A DNA stretch of 6,366 nt. Origin: Caldisericota bacterium. GTDB lineage: Bacteria > Caldisericota > Caldisericia > Caldisericales > Caldisericaceae. The notes beneath the pieces are model-generated. The model did not search any database, was not told the origin of the DNA, and saw nothing but the letters and a program-made list of their open reading frames with translations. This document shows positions 6,331 to 6,366 of the stretch, piece after piece; position 1 is the first letter of the stretch, and each line of letters starts with the position of its first letter. Location of the stretch: contig DAOWNX010000055.1 in the NCBI GenBank assembly GCA_030642335.1, forward strand, positions 1-6,366, read 5' to 3'. The position numbers and the translations under genes are program-made.

Positions 6331-6366
6331 GCTCGTTTCAGACTTTAAGCCCACAGGTGATCAACC
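6314..6366 (+). CDS. uvrB: UvrABC system protein B, N-terminus only
   Basis: Seventeen complete codons are visible and the gene runs off the window. The translation, MENKFKLVSDFKPTGDQ followed by CC (start of a Pro codon), matches the highly conserved UvrB N-terminus (F-x-L-V-S-x-F/Y-x-P-T-G-D-Q-P), where the GDQP part begins the helicase Q-motif region. UvrB is the damage-verifying ATPase of nucleotide excision repair, loaded by UvrA and then joined by UvrC. The start is firm because an in-frame TAA at 6308-6310 leaves ATG 6314 as the only start before the motif. The gene overlaps the end of nadE by 17 nt and has no Shine-Dalgarno sequence, so translation may depend on ribosomes finishing nadE. 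The rest of the protein is not seen. Confidence 0.9.
   Translation, partial: MENKFKLVSDFKPTGDQ

Overview
The window is a compact, AT-rich bacterial housekeeping segment with every recognised gene on the + strand. Arg is mostly AGA, and ATA (Ile) and AAA (Lys) are common. A class A penicillin-binding protein shows a peptidoglycan-making bacterium. Low GC, good Shine-Dalgarno sequences on two genes and a tRNA gene with an encoded CCA would suit a low-GC Gram-positive or a deep-branching thermophile-like lineage. The sequence alone does not settle the taxon.

Layout: (1) 1-1445, the 3' part of a DUF2207-type membrane protein with a polyglycine tail, whose start lies outside the window. (2) 1460-3910, a bifunctional class A penicillin-binding protein with a C-terminal beta-rich domain. 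(3) 3924-5201, seryl-tRNA synthetase. (4) 5211-5297, tRNA-Ser(UGA), the substrate of that synthetase, only 9 nt after the serS stop. (5) 5298-5418, the only sizeable intergenic gap, with a T-run, a small repeat cluster and a consensus -10 box. (6) 5419-6330, an ammonia-type NAD+ synthetase with an enlarged middle section. (7) From 6314, the first 17 codons of uvrB, overlapping the end of nadE by 17 nt.

The gaps of 14, 13 and 9 nt suggest that the DUF2207 gene, pbp, serS and tRNA-Ser form one transcription unit. nadE and uvrB form a second unit, probably started from the promoter-like sequence just before nadE. The first unit joins cell-wall synthesis to serine-tRNA charging. The second joins the last step of NAD+ synthesis to nucleotide excision repair. 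No functional link is obvious beyond shared transcription of housekeeping genes.

I found no mobile element, CRISPR array, toxin-antitoxin pair or defence cassette, and nothing that I would call a new system. The points most worth a second look are the variant NadE, the serS/tRNA-Ser pairing, and the lack of ribosome binding sites on nadE and uvrB.
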